From JAVVEH01 sp032251435 (lineage in GTDB: Bacteria; Verrucomicrobiota; Lentisphaeria; Oligosphaerales; MVZH01), in assembly GCA_032251435.1 (NCBI GenBank), contig JAVVEH010000060.1, forward strand, positions 1-21,520: a stretch of DNA of 21,520 nt. Direction: 5' to 3'. Under the pieces are notes generated by a model that had not been told where the DNA came from, ran no database searches, and worked only from the letters and a program-made list of their open reading frames with translations. The number at the start of each line of letters is the position of its first letter. Within the stretch, counting starts at the first letter, position 1. Below are positions 13,501 to 19,722 of the stretch, piece by piece. A program made the position numbers and the translations under genes.

Positions 13501-15299
13501 CAAGCGCCCATGGGGTCGCCTCCGACAGCAGCGCCGGTCTGGCCGCCATTCTGATCGGCATTTCAGGCATGCGCAACCGGCCGCTCAAGACCTTTCTGAC
13601 GGCACTGACCATTGTCCTGCTGACCTTCGCCATCGTGGTGTTCGCCTCCTTCACCCCGGTCATCGGTGTCAAAGAGACCTACCTCGGCAAAGGAAACGGT
13701 CCGAGCCGCATCGAACTGCGGCGTTTCTCGGGCCTGGAGATCCCCGGGATCCTTCCGCCCGCGTGTCAAACGCTCTACAGCGACACCTGGACCACCTGCG
13801 TCAGGGAAGCGCTCTACAACGCGCCCGGGAGCCAGTCCGACGGTGTTCTGGTGGCATTCAACCGGCCCTCCAAAACCTGGAAAACTCTGAAGGCGATGGT
13901 GGCGTTTGACCCGCGGGAAATGGCTATCAATCCCGAACTGGCCGCGGCGATTCCCGGGTTTGCCGACTACAAAGGCGCGCTGCCGCCAATCTTTCTGCCG
14001 TCGCTGGCTATTGAGAGCCTGGGGATCGCCCGGGGAGACACTATTCATATCGGCGGCAAACCGTTTGTTTTCGCCGGCGAGTTCGACTCGGGAATGATTG
14101 ATCAGTTGTCCTTTATGGACGGGGCGCGCATGACCCCGCCGGATTTTGAAAGTTCGCTTCAGGAGATGGGGGGAACGGAGGAAAGCGGAGATCTGGACGC
14201 CCAGGACAGCTTTGTCGATCCCACCCGTTTCCGCTATTTCTCGTCGCGGGACATGGGGATCACGGTCGTCGGCGCCCTGGATGAACTGGCGCGGCCGACC
14301 ATGGCGCCGGGGGTCAACGCCATCATCATGTACGCGGACGAAACGGCTGATGTGGAGGCCGCCGCGGCGGAGATCGCCAAGGTTTTCGTGGGACCGGTCA
14401 TGGCCAAGGGGGCGCGGGGAATGAATCGGTTTTTCTTTTCCAAGACCATGGAAGCGTCCGGATTTTCGGTCGTCATCGTCCCTCTGCTGCTGGGCGGCCT
14501 GATTATTTTCAATTCCCTGCTGGGATCGATTGTCGAACGGCAGAAGGAAATCTACACCTACAGCGCCATGGGACTCGCCCCGCCGGATGTGGGGACGCTC
14601 TTTTTCGCGGAGTCCGCGGTCTATGCCATCCTGGGCGGCATGGGGGGGTATCTGGTCAGCCAACTGGCCTCCCGGATTGTCGGTCTGTGCGGCGAGTGGG
14701 GGCTGTTTGTCCCCCCGGAAATGAATTTCTCCTCCCTCACTTCGGTGCTGACTATTTTCATCGTCATGGCGATGGTCATGGTCTCGACCATCTACCCGGC
14801 GCTGAAAGCCGGGAGATCGGCCAATCCCGGGGTGGCGCGAAAATGGAAAATGCCGGTGCCGGCCGGCGACGACATCGAATTTGTCTTCCCGTTCACCGTT
14901 TCGGCGGAGGACATGGGGGGCATCGTGGCCTTCATCCGCGAACATTTCGAAAATCACGGTGATTCGTCTTTGGGATGTTTCGCCGCGGCGGATGTCCGCG
15001 TGAGCGGCGGGAAGGAAAGCGAGCCGCCGGGCATCCGGGCCCGGATCTCGCTGGCCCCCTTTGATCTCGGGGTGATGCAGGCGTTCAGCATTGCCTCCCG
15101 GCCATCGGAAATCGAGGACATTGATGAAGTCGTTGTGAATCTTAAACGGGTCAGTGGCACCCGGGGCGCCTGGCTGCGGGGCAACCGCGTGTTTATTGAC
15201 AACCTGCGGGAGCAGTTCCTGCTCTGGCGCTCCCTGCCAGTGGGGACAGTGGCCCATTACCGGTCGGTTTTCAAGGAGCTGGTTGATGATCAATCTTGA
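10524..15299 (+). CDS. Giant FtsX-type permease with PA/M28-peptidase-like domain
   Basis: About 1591 aa. A signal-like segment (LAVCLALVICGMFW) begins near residue 15. A PA-like segment follows (GPIVWLGNG to GARAIIFVGNG, about 125-170), then an M28-like region at about 226-310 (GVNLWAEIPG, SAIFDTFG, SPGERAAANCALLAEV, VFVVFLGSHYAG). The expected M28 ligands (His of AHxD, Asp of the DN motif, the Glu pair) are not present. A helical, coiled-coil-like stretch spans about 340-470. Three membrane helices lie at about 897-982, the FtsX core begins near 1022, the last helices are at 1307-1430, and a soluble C-terminal domain ends the protein. The open frame extends upstream to 10371, but that part is repeat DNA; the ATG at 10524 gives a sensible signal peptide. 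It overlaps the next gene by 14 bp. Confidence 0.8.
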   Translation: MRDEVWNQGRREGGLAVCLALVICGMFWAVPSRAGEVYRSVFAELTRHEHRLPGSDAYQASLECLERALRAAGLETHRQTFDTLAPETRECRLVVDGEPVQPVYALGPNGIANNTLGDKELRGPIVWLGNGTLEEMKGRPVAGSIAVLRFASPNMLQVFSQGARAIIFVGNGRETQWQAREQFTELDVELPRLFIHEDAARQFGLLDDRGQRQASLSLTTVWKDVQGVNLWAEIPGEAGASFAFGTEEAMVLSAIFDTFGTVPEQSPGERAAANCALLAEVAADLARRPLKRSVFVVFLGSHYAGQDGARMFYYALRRGSAELADRENGYREALEDASQQLAALSAEDFFGEEHPGRDKVARSLDKRLTGKVSTLNYELRNLRIQLAGYRRRETLLPADQAAVKQLETDEARLTTQRTDLNNLRRQLYEQSITDKDGFAAIAAEEHATVRRQVSDLENLLLHNRAHRELADAVGGKRIMGHYDFDFAEADEDWTLTIDGIGSQMFYHSRKGKWAEVKIGDFVKHMRVLSALAEKDDLSLFTKPADALLFPGRFCVPSIRSVPSRVAHALQIYGYQMVTVGNSLDGDALPYRQSVDLEGLSPQLASFCADLGNDASLSISCPLAKPKFHNDTVMHFRGEGGFRYLYFARGSTDIAGVPENGITCTAPRRSQDVPYVAGHSYSFASRIRASGHIFIPLLYNNAQMRPLGFDDSGVLELFPSADGWGTTRLYYGHGGLLNLPFIPGKYGGFAGTLANGMTDSQLRNLYLVPGKNTVAFRGAAQGAFKAFEKDGLLLLGSTPENPQGQGLPLVDPPLYTLNVLRQTAHDYLTINEQRLQVLRDKAIVNDSLEGLQADAFEHWEAAADARADHDIPAAVAHEVLAASMAGRVATPLREVTNDMVRAVVLLLLLTIPFAFVMERLIFSATSIYRQVIGFGTFFVGTFALLYMVHPAFSIASAPVIIFLAFVIILLSVVVMAIVMSKFKKELRAMQGLSSSAHGVASDSSAGLAAILIGISGMRNRPLKTFLTALTIVLLTFAIVVFASFTPVIGVKETYLGKGNGPSRIELRRFSGLEIPGILPPACQTLYSDTWTTCVREALYNAPGSQSDGVLVAFNRPSKTWKTLKAMVAFDPREMAINPELAAAIPGFADYKGALPPIFLPSLAIESLGIARGDTIHIGGKPFVFAGEFDSGMIDQLSFMDGARMTPPDFESSLQEMGGTEESGDLDAQDSFVDPTRFRYFSSRDMGITVVGALDELARPTMAPGVNAIIMYADETADVEAAAAEIAKVFVGPVMAKGARGMNRFFFSKTMEASGFSVVIVPLLLGGLIIFNSLLGSIVERQKEIYTYSAMGLAPPDVGTLFFAESAVYAILGGMGGYLVSQLASRIVGLCGEWGLFVPPEMNFSSLTSVLTIFIVMAMVMVSTIYPALKAGRSANPGVARKWKMPVPAGDDIEFVFPFTVSAEDMGGIVAFIREHFENHGDSSLGCFAAADVRVSGGKESEPPGIRARISLAPFDLGVMQAFSIASRPSEIEDIDEVVVNLKRVSGTRGAWLRGNRVFIDNLREQFLLWRSLPVGTVAHYRSVFKELVDDQS

Positions 15300-17253
15300 G
15301 AAAAAAGACAAGGAGCTTGAAGAGTTCCGATCGATCATGGATGTCCCGACGGAGTTCCGGGACGGCTTTTCCATGTCGTCCCTGCTGGGCGCTCTTTTCC
15401 TCGCTCTCGTGATGATCCCGGGGGCGCTCTACATGGAACTGGTGGCGGGCTTGGGTATCGGCCCCGCCGCCCAGTGGGTGACTGTCATCCTGTTCGTGGA
15501 AATTGCCAAACGGGCCAACCGGTCCCTTAATCGGGCGCAGTTGTTTGTGCTTTTTTATATCTGCGGACTTATTGTCGGCCAATCGGTGCATGGCACCCCG
15601 CTATTTCGTCAGTTTCTGGTGCAGAGTGACGCCGCCACCTCCTTCGGCATCAATGCTGATCTCCCCATCTGGGTGGCGCCCTCGTCCGAAAAAGCCCTGA
15701 CCACCCGCACGTTTTTCCAGTGGGAATGGCTGCCCGTGTTGGGACTGATCGCCTTTCAGATGTTTTTCGGCCGGTTGAATACCGCGATTATGGGCTACGG
15801 ACTGTTTCATCAGACCAGTGACAAGGAAAAGCTGCCCTTTCCGATGGCGCCGGTAGGCGCCCAGGGAATTGTGGCGCTGGCGGAGCAGGTCGAGGGGAAG
15901 GACGGCGGTGAGACGCAATCCCTGCGCCGGTGGCGGATTTTCTGCATCGGCGGCGCCGTCGGCATGGCCTTCGGGGCAATCTACATGGGGCTTCCGACCA
16001 TTTCCGGGGCTCTGTTTGGCAAACCCCTGCAGGTTTTTCCGATCCCCTTTGTTGACTGGTCCGGCTATACCCGTGATGTGCTCCCGGCGGTGGCGACAGG
16101 ATTGAGCTTTGACCTTGGGCAGGTTGTTGTGGGGATGGTGATGCCGTTTTACGCCATGCTGGGCAGCTTCATCGGTCTGATCATCACCATGGTGGCCAAT
16201 CCATTGCTCTACTATGGCGGGATTTTAACCACCTATGAAAAAGGGGATTCGACGGTTGAAATTCTCTTCAAAAACAACATTGATTTCTATTTCAGCTTTG
16301 GTATCGGCATCTCGCTGGCGATTGCGGTGATCGGTATCTGGGGGGTGGTCCGGAATGTGCGGAAAGCGGATAAAAGCAAGCGCGAAGACAATATCCCGGA
16401 GGGGCGCGGCGACATCCCGGCGCGCTGGGTGCTGACCGCCTATGTTGGTTGCACGCTGGCCTACATCCTGCTCAGCGGGTGGCTGGTTGGCTGGCATCGG
16501 GGTGTCATGATCGTGCTCGTCTTTTTCGGATTCCTCTACACGCCACTGATTTCCTATGTGTCCGCCAAACTCGAGGGTCTGGTCGGCCAGGTCATCGAGA
16601 TTCCCTTCATTCGCGAGCTGAGCTTTATTTTGTCCGGCTACAAAGGGGTGGCCATCTGGTTCATTCCCGTCCCCAAGCAGAATTTCGGAAGCCAAGTGGT
16701 TTTCTACCGGCAGGCGGAATTGCTGGGCACCCGGTTTATGTCCATCTGGAAAGCGAACATCATCTTGTTTCCGATTATCATTATTTCCATGATTTGTTTT
16801 TCCAGTTTTATCTGGGGACTGGCCCCCATCCCCAGTGCCCAATATCCCTACACGCAGCAGATCTGGGAACTGGAGGCGAAAAACACCTGCCTGCTTTATT
16901 CATCGACCATGGGCGAGTTTTCTCCCTTCGAAAAAGCGCTCAGCGGCCCCAAGGTGGGGCTTGGCTTCGGGGTGGCCATGACGACGGCCTGGTGTCTGTC
17001 CGCCCTCAATGTGCCCATCATGCTTTTCTACGGGGTCATCCGCGGCCTGGGCCAGACCATGCCTCATGTGGTGCTGATCCAATTTTTCGGCGCCTGCCTG
17101 GGACGGTTCAAACTGCAGAAGAAATTCGGCAAGGACTGGCGCAAGATCATTCCCATTTTCAGCGCCGGCTATATGGTCGGTGCCGGACTCGTGTCGATGG
17201 TCGCTATCGGCATCGTTTTCCTGACCAAGGCGGCGACAACACTGCCCTATTAA
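15286..17253 (+). CDS. OPT-like polytopic membrane protein (peptide transporter family), copy 2
   Basis: This 655-aa protein has a charged N-terminus and then many membrane helices. It starts at an ATG inside the end of the giant permease gene, with AAGGAG 11-12 bases upstream, so the pair is probably translationally coupled. MIPGALYMELVAGLGIGPAAQ, then WVTVILFVEIAKR (about residues 44-80), is characteristic of planctomycete-type proteins annotated as peptide transporters. EKLPFPMAP near residue 180 parallels EQLPYPLAS near residue 190 of the protein at 5665, which supports a shared fold related to OPT transporters. It is expected in the cytoplasmic membrane. The substrate is not visible from sequence; peptides or metal-peptide complexes are inferred from the superfamily. 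Confidence 0.8.
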   Translation: MINLEKKDKELEEFRSIMDVPTEFRDGFSMSSLLGALFLALVMIPGALYMELVAGLGIGPAAQWVTVILFVEIAKRANRSLNRAQLFVLFYICGLIVGQSVHGTPLFRQFLVQSDAATSFGINADLPIWVAPSSEKALTTRTFFQWEWLPVLGLIAFQMFFGRLNTAIMGYGLFHQTSDKEKLPFPMAPVGAQGIVALAEQVEGKDGGETQSLRRWRIFCIGGAVGMAFGAIYMGLPTISGALFGKPLQVFPIPFVDWSGYTRDVLPAVATGLSFDLGQVVVGMVMPFYAMLGSFIGLIITMVANPLLYYGGILTTYEKGDSTVEILFKNNIDFYFSFGIGISLAIAVIGIWGVVRNVRKADKSKREDNIPEGRGDIPARWVLTAYVGCTLAYILLSGWLVGWHRGVMIVLVFFGFLYTPLISYVSAKLEGLVGQVIEIPFIRELSFILSGYKGVAIWFIPVPKQNFGSQVVFYRQAELLGTRFMSIWKANIILFPIIIISMICFSSFIWGLAPIPSAQYPYTQQIWELEAKNTCLLYSSTMGEFSPFEKALSGPKVGLGFGVAMTTAWCLSALNVPIMLFYGVIRGLGQTMPHVVLIQFFGACLGRFKLQKKFGKDWRKIIPIFSAGYMVGAGLVSMVAIGIVFLTKAATTLPY

Positions 17254-17260
17254 TAATGAC

Positions 17261-17420
17261 GAAATAGCCAAGTACCCAAAGACCCAGGGAAGCACGAAAT
17301 CTGAATGTCGGAAAACAAAAAAACCAAAACCCATTTGATTTGGCGGAACGGACCGCTTTGTTTCGGATTTTGTCATTCGGATTTCTTTGGGTATTTGGGG
17401 ATTTGGGTCCTTGGGTATTT
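17261..17420. repeat. CCCAAAGACCC / GGGTATTTGGG facing arrays
   Basis: CCAAGTACCCAAAGACCCAG at 17268-17287 faces GGGTATTTGGGGATTTGGGT and on to 17420. Inside, CACGAAATCTGAATGTCGG-type sequence is roughly complementary to TTTGTCATTCGGATTTC. The centre holds a small GCGG-AACGGA-CCGC hairpin (about 17343-17356). Overall this is a long imperfect hairpin filling the gap before the second ATPase gene, and it could affect that gene's expression. Confidence 0.75.
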
Positions 17421-17440
17421 ACTCGGTGCGGGGGCATCGC

Positions 17441-18175
17441 ATGAGCAATGACATATTAGTATCAATCCGCGGTATTGACCGGGTCTACCAGACCAAGGGG
17501 GAAACAGTCTATGCTCTGGCAGGGGTTGACTTGGATATCCACCGCGGTGAGTACCTGTCCATCATGGGGCCGTCCGGGTCTGGAAAATCAACCCTGTTCA
17601 ACATGATTGGGGCCCTGGATACACCGACCCGCGGCGATGTCCTGGTCAGCGGGGTTTCCCTGGCCAAAATATCGTCGCTGGAGCGCTCCTATTTCCGCTG
17701 TCGGCATATCGGGTATGTCTTTCAGAGCTATAATTTGATTCCCTTCCTGACGGCCACCGAAAATGTGGCGCTGCCCCAGATTTTCCTCGGCATCGATGAA
17801 CCGGAAGCCTGCAAACGGGCGGCTGAGGTGTTGGATTATGTGGGGCTGGGAGACCGGTTGACCCACCGGCCCGAGGAAATGTCCGGTGGACAGCAGCAGC
17901 GGGTGGCGATTGCCCGGGCCCTGGCCAACGAGCCGTCGATTCTGCTGGCGGACGAGCCGACGGGAAATCTGGACCTGCATACCGGTGAAGACATTATCAA
18001 GCTCTTTAAACAACTGTCGGTGGATAAGGGCGTGACGGTGATCACCGCCACCCATGATCACAAAATGCTGGCCGCTTCCGACCGGATTGTCTGGATCGCC
18101 GATGGCAAAATCGAAAAAATCCAACATGTCACCGAGATGGATATTGATGTTGGCGGAATTGGCGGGAAGGATTGA
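17441..18175 (+). CDS. ABC transporter ATP-binding protein (MacB/LolD-type), copy 2
   Basis: This 244-aa nucleotide-binding domain has Walker A GPSGSGKST (43-51), Q-loop Gln95 in GYVFQSYNL, signature SGGQQQR (138-144), Walker B LLADEP with Glu162, and His195 in TATHDH. It closely resembles the ATPase at 9552 throughout, including IHRGEY/VYRGEY before Walker A and VAIARALAN after the signature, so the two are paralogs. The open frame reaches upstream to 17387, but those codons lie in the repeat hairpin; ATG 17441 gives a normal family N-terminus. The likely partner is the giant permease at 10524, encoded two genes upstream with only the OPT-like gene between. Confidence 0.93.
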   Translation: MSNDILVSIRGIDRVYQTKGETVYALAGVDLDIHRGEYLSIMGPSGSGKSTLFNMIGALDTPTRGDVLVSGVSLAKISSLERSYFRCRHIGYVFQSYNLIPFLTATENVALPQIFLGIDEPEACKRAAEVLDYVGLGDRLTHRPEEMSGGQQQRVAIARALANEPSILLADEPTGNLDLHTGEDIIKLFKQLSVDKGVTVITATHDHKMLAASDRIVWIADGKIEKIQHVTEMDIDVGGIGGKD

Positions 18176-18189
18176 GATAAAGAAAGAAG

Positions 18190-18227
18190 TGTCCCTAATC
18201 GTTCCCCTTAATCATTCGCCTTAATCG
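18190..18227 (+). repeat. Partial ATTAAGG family copy (right half)
   Basis: TCCCTAATCGTTCCCCTTAATC followed by ATTCGCCTTAATCGAG corresponds to the right arm of the hairpin family seen at 991-1124 and 9400-9544. The left arm is missing. It again lies just upstream of a start codon (18261). Confidence 0.65.
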
Positions 18228-18260
18228 AGTCTTCATCTTTTTCCCAATTTACCTTGCTGA

Positions 18261-19115
18261 ATGAAACTTGCCTGGCACGAATTTATTTTTGATCTTCCCG
18301 ACGACTGGGAAGCCACGCGCTATTCAATTGGCGCTCCGGTCGGTCGGTTCGAGTTTGCCAACCGTTCCGGCGGCCTGGGGCGGTTATCCTGGGAAAAAAG
18401 CAAACGGATTCCCGATGATCACCGCATTGTCGCCGAATATTACCGGCACTATATGGACCGCCATCATCCCGAAAGGGAAAAGTCGGCGGGGCGTATCCAA
18501 ACAGTTCAGACGGGAAGGTTTTATGTTGGCTACCGGCATGAGGGCGAACCTTGCCAGGCGGTCGCCTATCTGGAAAAGCCCGGCATCATCCTCATGTGGC
18601 TGTTTCCCGACTATTCTCCCCGCAGACTGGCGGAGGTATGGCAACCGATCCTGAACAGTTTCGAGCCGAATGACGGCTCCTGGCGCGCCTGGGGCGGCTT
18701 CGGCGTTCAATGTCGGCTTCCCCGGGAATTTGAACTTGAACAGGCGCAAGTCCTCCCCGCTGATGTCTGGCTGGAATTTCAGCACAAAAACATGCATCGC
18801 GTCGATATCCATCGCTGGGGCCTGCCGCGGGAACTGCTGGCCACCCGCGACCTGCCGGCATTCGCCGCCTACATATCCAAGGGCAGCGGTGTCCGGGTGC
18901 TGGCGACCCGGACCGAGACTTGGCGGGGAATGGTGTCGGTTGTGCTGACTACCGAGACCCGGGGAACCCGGGGAATGGATCGATTGTTTTCATCATATTG
19001 GCCCGGAAAAACACGGTTCTGGCACAATACCGACGAGAAACGCATCTACGCCTGTGTGCAGACCGCTCCGAAAAAGCTGGACTTGCTCCGGGAGGAAGAG
19101 GTCTTTCCAGAATGA
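18261..19115 (+). CDS. Two-lobed conserved hypothetical protein (Mog1/PsbP-like)
   Basis: This 284-aa soluble protein has no signal peptide or membrane helix. Two halves appear to share a plan. The first starts WHEFIFDLPDDWEATRY, with GRFEFANRSGGLGRLSWEKS and later WQPILNSFEP. The second starts GGFGVQCRLPREFELEQAQV, with VWLEFQHKNMHRVDIHRWG. The pattern (LP..W, a strand with bulky residues, and an ending like W..IL.SF) recalls the Mog1/PsbP fold, but this is a pattern judgement and not a family match I can verify. Its stop overlaps the ATG of the PqqD-like gene (ATGA at 19112), tying the two together. A cytoplasmic accessory to the transporter cluster is the likeliest role. Confidence 0.6.
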   Translation: MKLAWHEFIFDLPDDWEATRYSIGAPVGRFEFANRSGGLGRLSWEKSKRIPDDHRIVAEYYRHYMDRHHPEREKSAGRIQTVQTGRFYVGYRHEGEPCQAVAYLEKPGIILMWLFPDYSPRRLAEVWQPILNSFEPNDGSWRAWGGFGVQCRLPREFELEQAQVLPADVWLEFQHKNMHRVDIHRWGLPRELLATRDLPAFAAYISKGSGVRVLATRTETWRGMVSVVLTTETRGTRGMDRLFSSYWPGKTRFWHNTDEKRIYACVQTAPKKLDLLREEEVFPE

Positions 19116-19495
19116 AAGCCAAACCTCAACTTGATTTCGAGACGCAGTTGCAGGCGATTCCCGTGCGTAACGAAAGCGTCAATATGACTACGGATGACGA
19201 CAAGCCAGACGCATTGACCGCGGAAGTGCGGCTGAAATACCGGGGTGTCATGAAATTGCTTGCCAAGCTGACCTACGCGCGGGAAAGCCGCCGCTTTGAA
19301 CTGACCGGGCTGGCCCGTGAAATCTTTGAACGAATTGATGGGAAATTGACGGTTGAACGGCTTGTTCTGACACTGGCCGCTGACGAAAAACTGACCTTTT
19401 TTGAAGCCCGCGGCCTGATCAACCACTATCTGCGCGACCTCATGCAGCGGGGACTGATCGTCATCCTCGGGGGCGGTGCCCACCCGGAATCATAA
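19112..19495 (+). CDS. PqqD-like small protein
   Basis: This 127-aa protein has a C-terminal half with the PqqD/RRE winged-helix pattern: RRFELTGLAREIFERIDGKL, then TVERLVLTLAADEKLTFFEA, and DLMQRGLIVILGG. That is a short strand pair, a helix ending in I-x-G, a T-x-x-x-L-V helix, and a last helix followed by a G-L-I strand. PqqD-fold proteins bind leader peptides for modifying enzymes, often radical SAM proteins; none is encoded here. The N-terminal 45 residues are polar and unmatched. A GGAGG motif lies about 16 bases before the ATG, which overlaps the stop of the upstream gene. It closes the co-directional cluster. Confidence 0.6.
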   Translation: MKAKPQLDFETQLQAIPVRNESVNMTTDDDKPDALTAEVRLKYRGVMKLLAKLTYARESRRFELTGLAREIFERIDGKLTVERLVLTLAADEKLTFFEARGLINHYLRDLMQRGLIVILGGGAHPES

Positions 19496-19722
19496 CATAC
19501 TGATTCTAAAAACCTTGTTCCTAACTTGGGATTTGAAGTGAAACGGCAGCGAAGCAACACGTTTTGGGGCGCAAATTAATTTCGTCTGTCCAGTCAACGA
19601 AGATAGGGTCGCGCCCATTTTTCGGCCTCCGGTGTGCCTTTTCCATGCCCTCGATCGGGTCCTTGATCGAAAAGTCGTAATCTGCAGCTTCATAAAGCAT
19701 GGTTGTCGCTCCGATTCTCCTA
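19496..19722. other. Convergent intergenic region with repeat-like sequence
   Basis: The plus-strand cluster and the minus-strand fucosidase unit converge here. GAATCA (19487-19492) and TGATTC (19501-19506) can form a 6-bp stem at the end of the PqqD-like gene. On the minus strand, a short ORF starts at 19700 behind GGAG and runs into sequence (around 19515-19590, with AAATTAATTT and CGCCCCAAAACG) that looks like dispersed repeat. Confidence 0.4.
19521..19700 (-). pseudogene. Short, probably truncated ORF after the fucosidase gene
   Basis: This 59-aa frame starts at an ATG with GGAG nine bases upstream (AATCGGAGCGACAACC), 22 bp after the fucosidase stop, so initiation is plausible. The first 40 residues (MLYEAADYDFSIKDPIEGME, then KAHRRPKNGRDPIFVDWTDE) look like the beginning of a real protein. 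The rest (RPKTCCFAAVSLQ) looks like translated repeat. I read it as the 5' end of a gene whose remainder was lost or replaced. Family not recognised. Confidence 0.4.

Noticed and set aside
13563..15374. 603-codon open frame on the minus strand
   Set aside because: It is the antisense shadow of the giant permease; its composition (many Arg, His, Gly, Asp) is typical of such shadows in GC-rich DNA.
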